Assembly: GCF_021233435.1 (NCBI RefSeq)
Contig: NZ_CP089468.1
Coordinates: 2,294,001-2,358,000, forward strand
DNA length: 64,000 nt
Direction: 5' to 3'
Source: Halobacterium noricense
GTDB lineage: Archaea > Halobacteriota > Halobacteria > Halobacteriales > Halobacteriaceae
A model generated the notes under the pieces. The model saw only the letters and a program-made list of their open reading frames with translations. It ran no database searches and had not been told where the DNA came from. The stretch's first letter is position 1, and the number at the start of each line of letters is the position of its first letter. The translations under genes and the position numbers were made by a program. Below are positions 53,819 to 61,676 of the stretch, one piece after another.

Positions 53819-54162
53819 CGTGGCTGGTCTGGCTCGCGGAGGTCGCGGTGCTCGTGGTGCTGTGCGCGGGCTTCACGTACCCCGCCGTGGCGTACTCGCG
53901 GAACGTCCTCTACCGGGGCGGCGTCCTGTTGCTGGTGGCGGCGCTGGGCTGTCTGATGGTCGGGTCGGTGCTGGAACTGCTCGTCGACATCACCGGTGCC
54001 AGCGCGCTCGTCGAGGTGTCGGCGTACGTCGCGTACGCGGCCAGCGGAGTAGTGAGCGTCGCCGCGACGTGGCGGTTCGCCCGCGAATTCGTGTACCTCG
54101 GGCGCGAGGGCGTCGAAATCGACGCTGGCGAATTTAGTGGAGGGTTCGAGCGTGACTCCTGA
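53815..54162 (+). CDS. Small membrane protein, second of the set
   Basis: A 115-residue protein with about four membrane helices and a cytosolic tail ending in REFVYLGREGVEIDAGEFSGGF. It starts with GTG overlapping the previous stop, and overlaps the start of the next gene. It resembles the membrane histidine-kinase-like or DUF7521-type helper proteins of haloarchaea, but I cannot name it firmly. Confidence 0.6.
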   Translation: MTWLVWLAEVAVLVVLCAGFTYPAVAYSRNVLYRGGVLLLVAALGCLMVGSVLELLVDITGASALVEVSAYVAYAASGVVSVAATWRFAREFVYLGREGVEIDAGEFSGGFERDS

Positions 54163-54685
54163 GTTCGAGCGGCCGCTCGGCGACCTGGCGGCCGGCGAGG
54201 TCGCGCTCTGCGTGCAGCCCAGCGGCCAACGCATCGTCGACGCGCTCCCCGAGTCAGCGTTCCAGAATCTGCTCGTCGTGACCACCGACGGCCACCTGCG
54301 GCAGCTCGAAGCGCGCATCGAGGAACGGGGCGGCGACCCGCGCCGCGTCGGCGTCGTCCCCGTGACGGGGACGGAGGTCAGCTACGACGGGCCGCTGTGG
54401 GTGGCCGACCGCGTCGCGCCGAGCGACCTGACGGGCGTGAGCATCCAGTTCTCGAAGGCGTTCGAGCACGTGGAGCCCGAGACCGGCTGGGTGGTCGTCG
54501 ACGGCGTCGGCGTGCTCTCGATGTACGTCTCCGGCGAGCGGCTGTTCCGGCTGCTGGACACGCTCGTGAGCGCGATACGGGCGCGCAACGCCCACGGCGT
54601 CCTGACGACGGCAGAAGGCGTGCTCGGCGAACAGGCAGCGACGCAGCTCCGCGGACTCGCCGACGAAAAAGTACAGCTAGATTAG
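54152..54685 (+). CDS. RecA/KaiC-like soluble protein (DUF7504-like)
   Basis: A 177-residue protein with the outline of a degenerate P-loop fold: LLVVTTDGHLRQLEARI, then a Walker-B-like TGWVVVDGVGVLSMYVSGERLFRLLDTLV and AHGVLTTAEGVLG. No Walker A lysine is seen. This matches the HTR-like/DUF7504 group in haloarchaeal signalling clusters (name from memory). It overlaps the preceding membrane gene by 11 bp if the GTG at 54152 is used; GTG at 54137 is an alternative. Confidence 0.65.
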   Translation: MTPEFERPLGDLAAGEVALCVQPSGQRIVDALPESAFQNLLVVTTDGHLRQLEARIEERGGDPRRVGVVPVTGTEVSYDGPLWVADRVAPSDLTGVSIQFSKAFEHVEPETGWVVVDGVGVLSMYVSGERLFRLLDTLVSAIRARNAHGVLTTAEGVLGEQAATQLRGLADEKVQLD

Positions 54686-54703
54686 AGAAAATACAGGAGA
54701 AAC

Positions 54704-54723
54704 CCCACAGCTTTAGCCGTGGG
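54704..54723 (+). repeat. Left-end hairpin of the IS element
   Basis: CCCACAGC and GCCGTGGG pair with one mismatch around a TTTA loop. Its loop matches that of the right-end hairpin, typical of the structured ends of IS200/IS605 elements. Confidence 0.6.
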
Positions 54724-54813
54724 ATGAATCCGTAAGCTCCGTTCCACAGACCACCAGACGTAGTCACTCTGACTCCTCCAACGCTCATAAACAACCGGGG
54801 CCACATCTAAGGC

Positions 54814-55893
54814 ATGGAAGTGCGCCGTACTGTCCCCGTTACGCTTGACGTGGACAGTGGCGACGACGTACTTCTCGATACACCGTAGACGAGTTTCTGT
54901 TCGCGGCCCAATACGTGGTTGACTACGCCTTCCAAGGCGACTATGTCACCACAAGCAAGGGACAACTCCAAGACGAAACTTACGACGACGTGTGCGACCA
55001 GACACCTCTAAACACGGGACTGGTTCAGAACGCCCGGAACAAAGCTGCTGAAGCGTGTGAGAGCGTCGTTAAACGGTGGAAACAGGGCAAGAAAGCATCG
55101 AAGCCGCGTATGACTTCACCACACGTCGTCTACGACCATCGCACCGCCACGTTCTACGACGACTACGTATCCCTCGCTACTACTGACGGTCGTGTTGAAG
55201 CCGACTACGTGCTACCCGCTGAAGATAGTGATACACCTCACGCGCAATATATGTTCTCCGACGACTACGAGGTGACTGGAGCAGAGCTACATCGAAAGCA
55301 CGGCGAGTGGCAACTTCACGTCCACTGCAAGAAGGAAGTGGAGTCTGACACGTCGGAACAGACAACACCCGAGAACGGAACGGTTCTCGGGGTTGATCTC
55401 GGCGTGAACAGCCTTGCCGTCACCTCGACGGGTACGTTCTGGACGGGCGACGAATTCGACCACTGGCGGCGGGAATATGAGAACCGCCGTGGCGACCTAC
55501 AAGAGTGTGGGACGCGGTGGGCACACGAGAATATGCAGTCAGTTGGTCGGAAAGAGGAAGGCCGCAGAGTACGGTATCACGGTGGAACAGGTTGACTCGG
55601 AGAATACGTCACGTCGTTGCTCTACGTGTGGATTCACCCACCCGGATAACCGGGATAGTGAGGAGTTTGAGTGCCTGAAATGCGGCTACGAGAATCACGC
55701 CGACTACAATACCGCGAAGAACATCGGTTTGCGGTATCTTCGTCGTAACCAAACCGGGGACGACGAAGGCGCACCCTTGGGCGTGTGCTTGCACAGCGGG
55801 ACGTTGAACGTGAACGGTGAGTATGATTCACCTGCCGAGGATTCGGCCAGAGCGGGAGTCCATGCTGAATCTCACCGCTTTAGCGGTGGGTAG
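54814..55893 (+). pseudogene. tnpB: tnpB (RNA-guided nuclease family), frameshifted and internally deleted
   Basis: Three pieces read in three frames. Piece 1 (from ATG 54814) stops at 54888 after [15 protein letters not shown]. Piece 2 (about 54885 to 55596) carries [13 protein letters not shown], the basic [13 protein letters not shown] and the RuvC-I motif [16 protein letters not shown]. Piece 3 (about 55550-55893) has the zinc finger CSTCGF...CLKCGY and Ruv[20 protein letters not shown]. The stretch between pieces 2 and 3 that should hold the RuvC-II Glu is missing. The protein cannot be an active nuclease. The right-end RNA scaffold would overlap the 3' end. Confidence 0.85.
55873..55888 (+). 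repeat. Right-end hairpin of the IS element
   Basis: CACCGC-TTTA-GCGGTG, a perfect 6-bp stem next to the element's right edge. In active tnpB elements this region is part of the guide RNA scaffold, and the bases just beyond the end serve as guide; here those bases are the end of carA. Confidence 0.65.
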
Positions 55894-55894
55894 C

Positions 55895-56953
55895 TCAATC
55901 GGCCGAGACCGTCGTGCGGCTTGAGGGCAGCGCGAGCACGTCGTCGAAGAAGTCGAGGCTGTCGTGGGGGCCGGGGTTGGCTTCGGGGTGGTACTGGCGC
56001 GTGATGACGTCCAGTTCCTCGGAGTCCAGACCCTCCGGCGTATCGTCGTTGACGTTGATTTGCGTGACGTCGAGGTCGCCGGGCTCGGCGACCGTGTAGC
56101 CGTGGTTCTGCGTGGTCATCACGACGCGCCCGGAGTCGTAGTCCAGCACGGGCTGGTTGACGCCGCGGTGGCCGAAGTCCATCTTCTCGGTGGTGCCGCC
56201 GAGCGCGCGGGCGACGACCTGCTGACCCAGACAGATGCCCGCAACCGGGAGGTCGCCGACGAACTCGGAGACGAGCGTTTCGGCGGCCTCGAAGTTCGCG
56301 GGGTCGCCGGGGCCGTTCGAGATGAACAGCACGTCCGGGTCCACGGCCGCGAGTTCGGCGGGCGTGGTGTCGTAGGGGAGGACGTGGACGGTCGCGCCGC
56401 GCTCGACGAGCTCGGAGACGATGGAGCCCTTGGCCCCGCAGTCGACGAGCGCGACGTCGGTGTCGCCGTCGCCGTGGACCTCGGGTTCGTCGACGCTGAC
56501 GCGGCTGCCGATGTCCGTGAGGTCGCTCATGTGCGGGCAGTCCGCCAGTTGCGCGCGGGCGTCATCGGGAGTGGCGTCGGGGCCGGCGGCGATGCCGACC
56601 TTCATCGCGCCGCCCTCGCGGATGTCGAGGACGAGGTCGCGGGTGTCGAGGCCGTCGACGGCGGGGACGCCCTCCTCGGTGAGCCACTCGGCGACGTCGT
56701 CGGTGAGTTCGCGGGCGACGACGGCGCTGGGGTGGACGCGGTCCGACTCGAAGCGTTCCTCACGGACGCCGTAGTTCCCGATGAGGGGGTACGCGAAGGT
56801 GAGTACTTGGGCCTCGTAGGACGGGTCTGTGAGGCTCTCCTCGTATCCAGTGTAGGCGGTCGTGAACACGAGTTCGCCTCGCGCCTGGCCCGGGGAGCGG
56901 GCGTTGGCTTCGACCACGTCGCCGGTCTCTAACGCGAGGTAGGCGTCCGACAT
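55895..56953 (-). CDS. carA: Carbamoyl-phosphate synthase, small (glutaminase) subunit
   Basis: A 352-residue subunit that releases ammonia from glutamine for CarB. The N-terminal CPS-specific domain begins YLALETGDVVEANARSPG. The class I glutaminase follows with the nucleophile Cys in PVAGICLGQQVVARALGG near residue 240 and the later TQNHGYTV and EANPGPHDSLDFFD (His/Glu of the triad). ATG at 56953 is chosen: a box A (TTTATA in reverse, 56982-56987) fits a short-leader start. An upstream ATG at 56971 is possible. The stop abuts the IS element. Confidence 0.96.
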   Translation of the reverse strand: MSDAYLALETGDVVEANARSPGQARGELVFTTAYTGYEESLTDPSYEAQVLTFAYPLIGNYGVREERFESDRVHPSAVVARELTDDVAEWLTEEGVPAVDGLDTRDLVLDIREGGAMKVGIAAGPDATPDDARAQLADCPHMSDLTDIGSRVSVDEPEVHGDGDTDVALVDCGAKGSIVSELVERGATVHVLPYDTTPAELAAVDPDVLFISNGPGDPANFEAAETLVSEFVGDLPVAGICLGQQVVARALGGTTEKMDFGHRGVNQPVLDYDSGRVVMTTQNHGYTVAEPGDLDVTQINVNDDTPEGLDSEELDVITRQYHPEANPGPHDSLDFFDDVLALPSSRTTVSAD

Positions 56954-56979
56954 TACGAGATTCAAACGCATCCCCGGAG

Positions 56980-57025
56980 TATAAATCTTGCTTTCGTAGC
57001 GAAGTTGCGAAATTCGAAATTCTTT
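56980..57025. promoter_or_regulatory. Divergent promoter region of carA and lrp with repeated GAAATTC
   Basis: The TATAAAT at 56980-56986 is the box A of carA on the - strand. GAAATTC occurs twice in tandem at 57009-57022 (centre TTCGAA), preceded by two more GCGAA words. ATTCTTTTT near 57019-57025 is placed as box A for lrp, 28 bp before its ATG. The repeated AT-rich words are a candidate Lrp-binding site controlling both genes. Confidence 0.5.
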
Positions 57026-57050
57026 TTGTCCGGGGGACCAACGCTGGGAC

Positions 57051-57464
57051 ATGGACGACATCGACCGGCGCATCCTCGACGCGCTGCGACGGGACGCCCG
57101 CACCCCGTACACGGAAATCGCCGACGACATCGGCGTCAGCGAGGGCACCGTCCGCAACCGCGTCGACAGCCTCCTGGAGGAGGGCGTCATCGAGCGGTTC
57201 ACCGTCGCCACCTCCACGGGCAACGTGAAGGCGATGATAGAAATCGGGGTGGCGATGGACGTCGACACCCACGAGGTCGGCGACCGCATGGTCGACTGGG
57301 AGCCCGTCGACTTCGTCTGGCAGGTCTCGGGCGAGGACGACATCGTGCTCGTCGTCGACGCCACGGACACCGGCGGCGTCAACGACCTCGTCTCGAAGGC
57401 CCGTGAACAGGAGGAAGTCGTCTCCACGAAGACCCGACTCATCCTCGACGAGAAGCTCGGCTAA
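57051..57464 (+). CDS. Lrp/AsnC-family transcription regulator
   Basis: A 137-residue regulator. The N-terminal helix-turn-helix is DDIDRRILDALRRDARTPYTEIADDIGVSEGTVRNR-type (residues 1-45), followed by the RAM effector domain with FVWQVSGEDDIVLVVDATD. Proteins like this sense amino acids and act as octamers. Lying divergent from carA over a repeat-rich promoter, it may tune carbamoyl phosphate supply to an amino acid such as arginine or glutamine (inference). Confidence 0.93.
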   Translation: MDDIDRRILDALRRDARTPYTEIADDIGVSEGTVRNRVDSLLEEGVIERFTVATSTGNVKAMIEIGVAMDVDTHEVGDRMVDWEPVDFVWQVSGEDDIVLVVDATDTGGVNDLVSKAREQEEVVSTKTRLILDEKLG

Positions 57465-57512
57465 CCGTGGCGAGTCGAAGCGCTATTTACCCACGTGCCC
57501 GTCGGTGACGCC

Positions 57513-58136
57513 ATGAGCGATTCAGGGCCCGACGTTCCCGTCCAGTCCGCGCGCACCAGCGAGACCGCGGAGAACGCCGAACAGGACGTCGTTGCCGTCG
57601 ACGCCTACGACGAGAAGGAAGGCCTCGCGAACCGCCTCGACGCCCACACCGGCGACGGCATCCGCCACCGGGCGTTCACGTGCCTGCTGTTCGACGAGGA
57701 CGGCCGCGTGCTGCTCGCCCAGCGCGCCGCCCGCAAGCGCCTCTGGGACACCCACTGGGACGGCACCGTCGCCAGCCACCCCGTCGAGGGCCAGACCCAG
57801 AAGGAAGCCACCCGCGAGCGCCTCGAAGAGGAACTGGGCATCACGCCCGACCAGTACGACGACCTCGAAGTCACGGACCGCTTCGAGTACAAGCGCCACT
57901 ACCTCGACGAGGGCCTCGAATGGGAGGTTTGCGCGGTGCTGGTGGCGACGCTCTCGGACACGAGCCTCGACCCCGACCCCGACGAGGTCGGCGGCATTCT
58001 CTGGGCGGACTACGAGGACCTCTACGAGAACCCGCGCTACTACCGCCAGCTCCGCCTCTGCCCGTGGTTCGAAATCGCGATGCGCCGCGACTTCGAGGGC
58101 GACGCCGACTCGGTGCCGGACGGCACCCGCGAGTAG
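57513..58136 (+). CDS. idi: Isopentenyl-diphosphate isomerase, type 1
   Basis: A 207-residue Nudix-fold isomerase that interconverts IPP and DMAPP for archaeal lipids and carotenoids. After a variable acidic N terminus come HRAFTCLLFDEDGRVLLAQRA, the WDTHWDGTVASHP segment, the Nudix-like box KEATRERLEEELGI, and EWEVCAVLVA. The catalytic Cys of type 1 enzymes corresponds to TVASHPVEG, where a Ser stands instead of Cys; this is worth checking. A TATTTA box A is 28 bp before the ATG. Confidence 0.9.
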   Translation: MSDSGPDVPVQSARTSETAENAEQDVVAVDAYDEKEGLANRLDAHTGDGIRHRAFTCLLFDEDGRVLLAQRAARKRLWDTHWDGTVASHPVEGQTQKEATRERLEEELGITPDQYDDLEVTDRFEYKRHYLDEGLEWEVCAVLVATLSDTSLDPDPDEVGGILWADYEDLYENPRYYRQLRLCPWFEIAMRRDFEGDADSVPDGTRE

Positions 58137-58183
58137 CGCGAGCCGTCGGGCGGATTTTTCCGGCCACGTCACGAAGCACAGTT

Positions 58184-58600
58184 GTGCTCGAACTCGGCCG
58201 CGCGGCCTACGACGCGGTGCTCGACCACGCGCGAGCGGACGCACCGCGCGAGGCCTGCGGCGCGCTGCTCGGCCGCCGTGAGGACGACCGCGTAATCGCG
58301 GAGGCCGTCCGGCGCGTCCCGAACGTCGCGGACGCGCCCCGCGTCACCTACGAACTCGACCCGGAAGCGACGCTGGCGGTCTTCGACGAAGCCGAGGCGA
58401 CGGGCCGGGAGGTCGTCGGCTTCTACCACTCCCACCCCGCCGGGCCCGCGCACATGAGCGACACCGACCGCGAGCAGGCGTCGTGGCCGGGCTACGTCTA
58501 CGTGCTCGCGTCGCTGGCCGCGCGCCCACCAATTCTGGACGCGTGGACGTGGACGGGCGAGCGCTTCGAGCGCGCGGACGTCGCGCTCGCCGATAAGTAG
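58184..58600 (+). CDS. JAMM/MPN+ desampylase (HJAMP1-like)
   Basis: A 138-residue zinc isopeptidase. The JAMM motif is complete: Glu in the first strand region (DAPREACGALLG), then HSHPAGPAHMSDTD, that is HxHx7SxxD. Haloarchaeal relatives remove ubiquitin-like SAMP proteins from targets and so recycle SAMPs, which also serve sulfur transfer in molybdopterin synthesis. The GTG at 58184 is the likely start. It follows idi in the same direction. Confidence 0.9.
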   Translation: MLELGRAAYDAVLDHARADAPREACGALLGRREDDRVIAEAVRRVPNVADAPRVTYELDPEATLAVFDEAEATGREVVGFYHSHPAGPAHMSDTDREQASWPGYVYVLASLAARPPILDAWTWTGERFERADVALADK

Positions 58601-58645
58601 GTTGTACCACTAGATTATTTGTCGGTGGGCGACCCAGCCCTCGGC

Positions 58646-59338
58646 ATGGCGTTCAGCGACACCCTCCTCGCGGAAGCCGAACCCGTCTGGGCCGCTCAGT
58701 ACGACCACCCATTCGTCACCGAACTGGCGGCGGGCACGCTCGACGCCGACGCGTTCCGGCACTGGGTCGAACAGGACTACCGCTACCTGTTGGACTACGC
58801 GGACGTGTTCTCGCTGGCGGCCGCCAGCGCCGACGACGAGGAGACCGCTGCCCGACTCGCGGAGACCGCACACCGCATCCTCGCCGACGAGATGGACCTC
58901 CACCGGTCGTTCGCCGAGGAGTACGGGCTCACGCCCGCCGACCTCGAAGCCGTCGGGAAGGCGCCGACGTGTCAGGCGTACACCGACCACCTCGTCCGGA
59001 CCGCGCGCGAGGGCGACCTCCCGACCATCGCGGCCGCGGTCTACCCCTGCGGGCAGGGCTACCTCGACGTCGCTGACTACATGGCCGAGATTTCGGACGG
59101 CGAGCACCGATACACGCCGTTCGTGGAGAAGTACACCAGCGACGCGTTCCGCGAGACGGTCGCGTGGATGCGCGACCTCGTCGACGAGCTCGCCGACGAG
59201 CATCCGGGCGCTCACGACCGGATGCGCGCGGCGTTCCACCGGAGCGCACGACTGGAACACGACTTCTGGGAGATGGCGTACGCGCGAGAACAGTGGGCAG
59301 TCGGCCCGCGCAAGCAGGTCGCCGTGGACGCCGACTAG
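58646..59338 (+). CDS. tenA: TenA/THI-4 family protein (thiaminase II-like)
   Basis: A 230-residue helical protein. Conserved segments are FRHWVEQDYRYLLDYADVFSLA, the helix with the glutamate pair LADEMDLHRSFAEEYGL, and AAVYPCGQGYLDVADYMAE. TenA hydrolyses aminopyrimidine products of thiamine breakdown for salvage. The cysteine typical of TenA_C appears in PTCQAY and PCGQGY. The ATG at 58646 is chosen. It converges with a small membrane-protein gene by a 4-bp overlap. Confidence 0.85.
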   Translation: MAFSDTLLAEAEPVWAAQYDHPFVTELAAGTLDADAFRHWVEQDYRYLLDYADVFSLAAASADDEETAARLAETAHRILADEMDLHRSFAEEYGLTPADLEAVGKAPTCQAYTDHLVRTAREGDLPTIAAAVYPCGQGYLDVADYMAEISDGEHRYTPFVEKYTSDAFRETVAWMRDLVDELADEHPGAHDRMRAAFHRSARLEHDFWEMAYAREQWAVGPRKQVAVDAD

Positions 59339-59571
59339 CGGCCGCGGACGGCGGTCCAGACGCCGATTGCGCCGAGCAGTATCGCGGGCACCATCGGCAC
59401 CGCGAGGTAGGTGTCCCGGAAGCCGAGCCCGAAGCTGCCGGGCCCGACGACGTAGAGGTACAGCGGCGCGAGCACGCCGGCGACGACCAGCGCCGCGACG
59501 ACTAGCCACTGCGCTCGCTCGCTCATGCCGCCGGCGTCGTCGTGGTCCTCGCGGGGGTCGTGGGTCACCAT
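59335..59571 (-). CDS. Small membrane protein, 78 residues
   Basis: A protein with a charged N terminus rich in His/Asp and two membrane helices (WLVVAALVVAGVLAPLYLYVV; YLAVPMVPAILLGAIGVWTAV). The family is not recognised. Its ATG overlaps the stop of the deleted alcohol dehydrogenase as TAATG, indicating coupling; a shorter start at 59526 is possible. Confidence 0.6.
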   Translation of the reverse strand: MVTHDPREDHDDAGGMSERAQWLVVAALVVAGVLAPLYLYVVGPGSFGLGFRDTYLAVPMVPAILLGAIGVWTAVRGR

Positions 59572-60101
59572 TAGCGTTCGCTGTCGGGGATTACCACTAC
59601 CTTCCCAAAGCCTTCCCGGTTCTCCAGGAGTTCGTGGGCGCGCGCCGTCTCGCTCATCGGAAGCACGTCCCGAATCCGTACGTCGAAGGTGCCGTCCCAG
59701 ACCAGCGAGAGCGCGTCGTCTGCCTCCCCGAGCGTCGCCATCGTCGACCCGAGCACGGACAACTGGTTCCAGAACAGCCGCTGGACGTGGGTTTCGGGGC
59801 GGCCGCCCGTCGTCGCGCCGCAGGTCACGAGCCGACCGCCCTTCGCCAGCGAGCGCAGCGAGTCGCTCCACGTCGCCTCCCCGACGTGGTCGACGACCAC
59901 GCCCGCGGCGTCGCTGCCCGGTACGTGGGGCATGTCGAGGTCGAGTTGCGGCATCCCGCGGCGCGTCCACACGTCGAGGTGGTTGAGCGAGCCCGCCTTC
60001 ACGTCAACGAGCACCTCGTCGCGGCCGACCTCCGGGTCGGGGACCGCGCCGTACTCGACGACTTCGGTACCGCCGTGGCCCGCGAACTGGACTGCCTGCA
60101 T
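59571..60101 (-). pseudogene. Zinc-type alcohol dehydrogenase/quinone reductase with the middle deleted
   Basis: The N terminus (MQAVQFAGHGGTEVVEYGAVPDP, GSLNHLDVWTRRGMP, HVPGSDAAGVV) and the C terminus (SLRSLAKGGRLVTCGATTGG, FWNQLSVLGSTMATLGEADDAL, FGKVVVIPD) belong to the MDR family. Between GVVVD and HVGEATW about 150 residues are missing, including the structural zinc lobe and the NAD-binding GxGxxG. Only 176 residues remain of about 330. The frame is open, so a short protein could be made, but it cannot bind cofactor. Confidence 0.8.
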
Positions 60102-60174
60102 GCGCGGGGCGTCGCGGCCCCCGAGCAAAACTGTGTGGTCCACGCTTTTCCCGTCGGCGCGCGAACCCGCGCCC

Positions 60175-60828
60175 ATGGTCGATTTCCAATCCCGCGAGAC
60201 CCGACGGGACGACGAGGACGAAGCGCCAGCAGAGGACGCGGCCGAGGAACCGGCCGACGACCCGCTGACCGAGGAGAGCGAACCCCACCAGCACGACGAC
60301 GAGGCGGAGCACGACCACGACGAGCACGACCACCACCACCACGACGTCGAGCACGTCGGCGTCGCGATTCTCACGGTGTCGTCGTCGCGCTCGTTGGACG
60401 ACGACCCCGCGGGCGACGCCATCGCGGCGGCGTTCGAGGCCGACGGCCACGAGGTCGTCACGCGCGAACTCGTCCGCGACAGTTACGACCGCGTGCAGGG
60501 CGGCATCGACAACCTCGCGGGCCGCGGCGACGTCGACGTCGTCGTCACCACCGGCGGCACGGGCGTCACGCCCGACGACGTCACCGTCGAGGCAGCCGAA
60601 CCGCTGTTCGAGAAGACGCTGCCGGGGTTCGGCGAGCTGTTCCGGCGGCTCTCCTACGAGGAAATCGGCGAGAAGGTCGTCGCCACGCGCGCCACTGCGG
60701 GCGTTGCCGACGGCGTCCCCGTGTTCTGTCTGCCGGGCAGCGAGCACGCCGCCGAACTCGGCAGCGAGGCGGTCGTCGTCCCCGAAATCGGGCACCTCGT
60801 CGGGCTCGCGGGCCGCGAGGACGCGTAG
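60175..60828 (+). CDS. moaB: MoaB/Mog-family molybdopterin adenylyltransferase with His-rich N terminus
   Basis: A 217-residue protein. Residues about 60-217 form the MoaB/Mog fold: [23 protein letters not shown], then [23 protein letters not shown] and [16 protein letters not shown]. MoaB in archaea adenylates molybdopterin before MoeA acts. The first 60 residues are very acidic and contain a His/Asp run ([13 protein letters not shown]) that could hold zinc, copper or another metal. Two moeA genes and a tungstate importer are elsewhere in the window. Confidence 0.92.
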   Translation: MVDFQSRETRRDDEDEAPAEDAAEEPADDPLTEESEPHQHDDEAEHDHDEHDHHHHDVEHVGVAILTVSSSRSLDDDPAGDAIAAAFEADGHEVVTRELVRDSYDRVQGGIDNLAGRGDVDVVVTTGGTGVTPDDVTVEAAEPLFEKTLPGFGELFRRLSYEEIGEKVVATRATAGVADGVPVFCLPGSEHAAELGSEAVVVPEIGHLVGLAGREDA

Positions 60829-60885
60829 CCCGCAGCTACGCAGCGAATCAGCCGAAAAAGAACGGCACGACGGCGTCAGAAAGCG

Positions 60886-61470
60886 TTACACGACGGGCGC
60901 GACGTTCGCGGACGTGGTCGTCTCGTTGTCGACCGTTTCGTTGTCGGCGGTTTCGTCGTCAGCGGTCTCGTTCTCGGCCGTCTCCTCCTCGCTCGCGTCG
61001 CCGTCGTCACCGAGGAGGTCGCTCAGCGCGTTCCCGAGGTGGTCGACGTCACCGCCGAGGAACGACTGAATCTGCTCGTGGATGGCCGAGACGTGGTCCG
61101 GGACCTGCTCGGGGAGGGCCGTCGGCGGGCCGCGCTCGCCGGCCGCGTCGGACGCGTTCTCGTCAGCGTGCTCGGAAGCGTTCGTGGCGTGCTCCGAAGC
61201 GTTCGCCGCGGGGCCGACGTCGCTAGGCGGGCCGGCGGACTCGGTCTCGTCCGCGTCCGTCTCGTTCGCGTCGGCCTCGTCCGCGTCCTCGCCGTCGGAT
61301 TCAGCGTCGTCGGCGTCGGCGTCGCCGGCGTCGTCCGGCGCGTTCCCGTGCGCTTCGTCGGGTGCTTCGTCTGTCGGTGCGTTGCCGGGGGTCGCAGCGC
61401 CAGCCGCTGCGGCACCGCCGACGAGGACGGTCGCCGCGACGGCCAGCGTGAGCAGTTTGCGTGCGTTCAT
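60886..61470 (-). CDS. Secreted acidic low-complexity protein
   Basis: A 194-residue protein. A Sec-type signal peptide (RKLLTLAVAATVLVGGAAAAGAA) is followed by a long Asp/Glu/Ala region with repeats such as NASEHA and NETADDET-like units. There are several N-glycosylation sequons (NET, NAS). A short helical segment (PEQVPDHVSAIHEQIQSFLGG) is the only non-repetitive part. No family recognised; probably surface-exposed or released. Confidence 0.75.
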   Translation of the reverse strand: MNARKLLTLAVAATVLVGGAAAAGAATPGNAPTDEAPDEAHGNAPDDAGDADADDAESDGEDADEADANETDADETESAGPPSDVGPAANASEHATNASEHADENASDAAGERGPPTALPEQVPDHVSAIHEQIQSFLGGDVDHLGNALSDLLGDDGDASEEETAENETADDETADNETVDNETTTSANVAPVV

Positions 61471-61556
61471 CGCAGTCGTCCCTCCGAGCCCATCCCACTT
61501 GAACCGGGGTAGCCGTGAAGTCGGATTTCCGGTTCGATAGCCCGTCTCAACCCCGA

Positions 61557-61571
61557 TTAAGCCGAATTAAG
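61557..61571. repeat. 15-bp repeat TTAAGCCGAATTAAG, copy 2
   Basis: Exact match to 211-225. It lies in the gap between the secreted-protein gene and the folate enzyme gene, on the upstream side of both. Confidence 0.4.
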
Positions 61572-61676
61572 CGTCAGTTTCCGGGCGAGCGAACTCGGGA
61601 ACGGCTATCGCGAGGGCCGGGTCGGTTCGCGCGCGGCGAGCGACCGATTCACGTCCCACGGGCACCTCGTTCGCAC

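Larger units (their letters stand above)
54690..55893 (+). mobile_element. Decayed IS200/IS605-group (tnpB-only, IS1341-like) element
   Basis: A tnpB remnant flanked by imperfect end hairpins: left CCCACAGC-TTTA-GCCGTGGG (54704-54723), right CACCGC-TTTA-GCGGTG (55873-55888). No tnpA is present. The element fills the space between two convergent genes: its left edge begins right after the 54685 stop and its right edge touches the carA stop at 55895. The exact borders are not certain. Confidence 0.75.
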
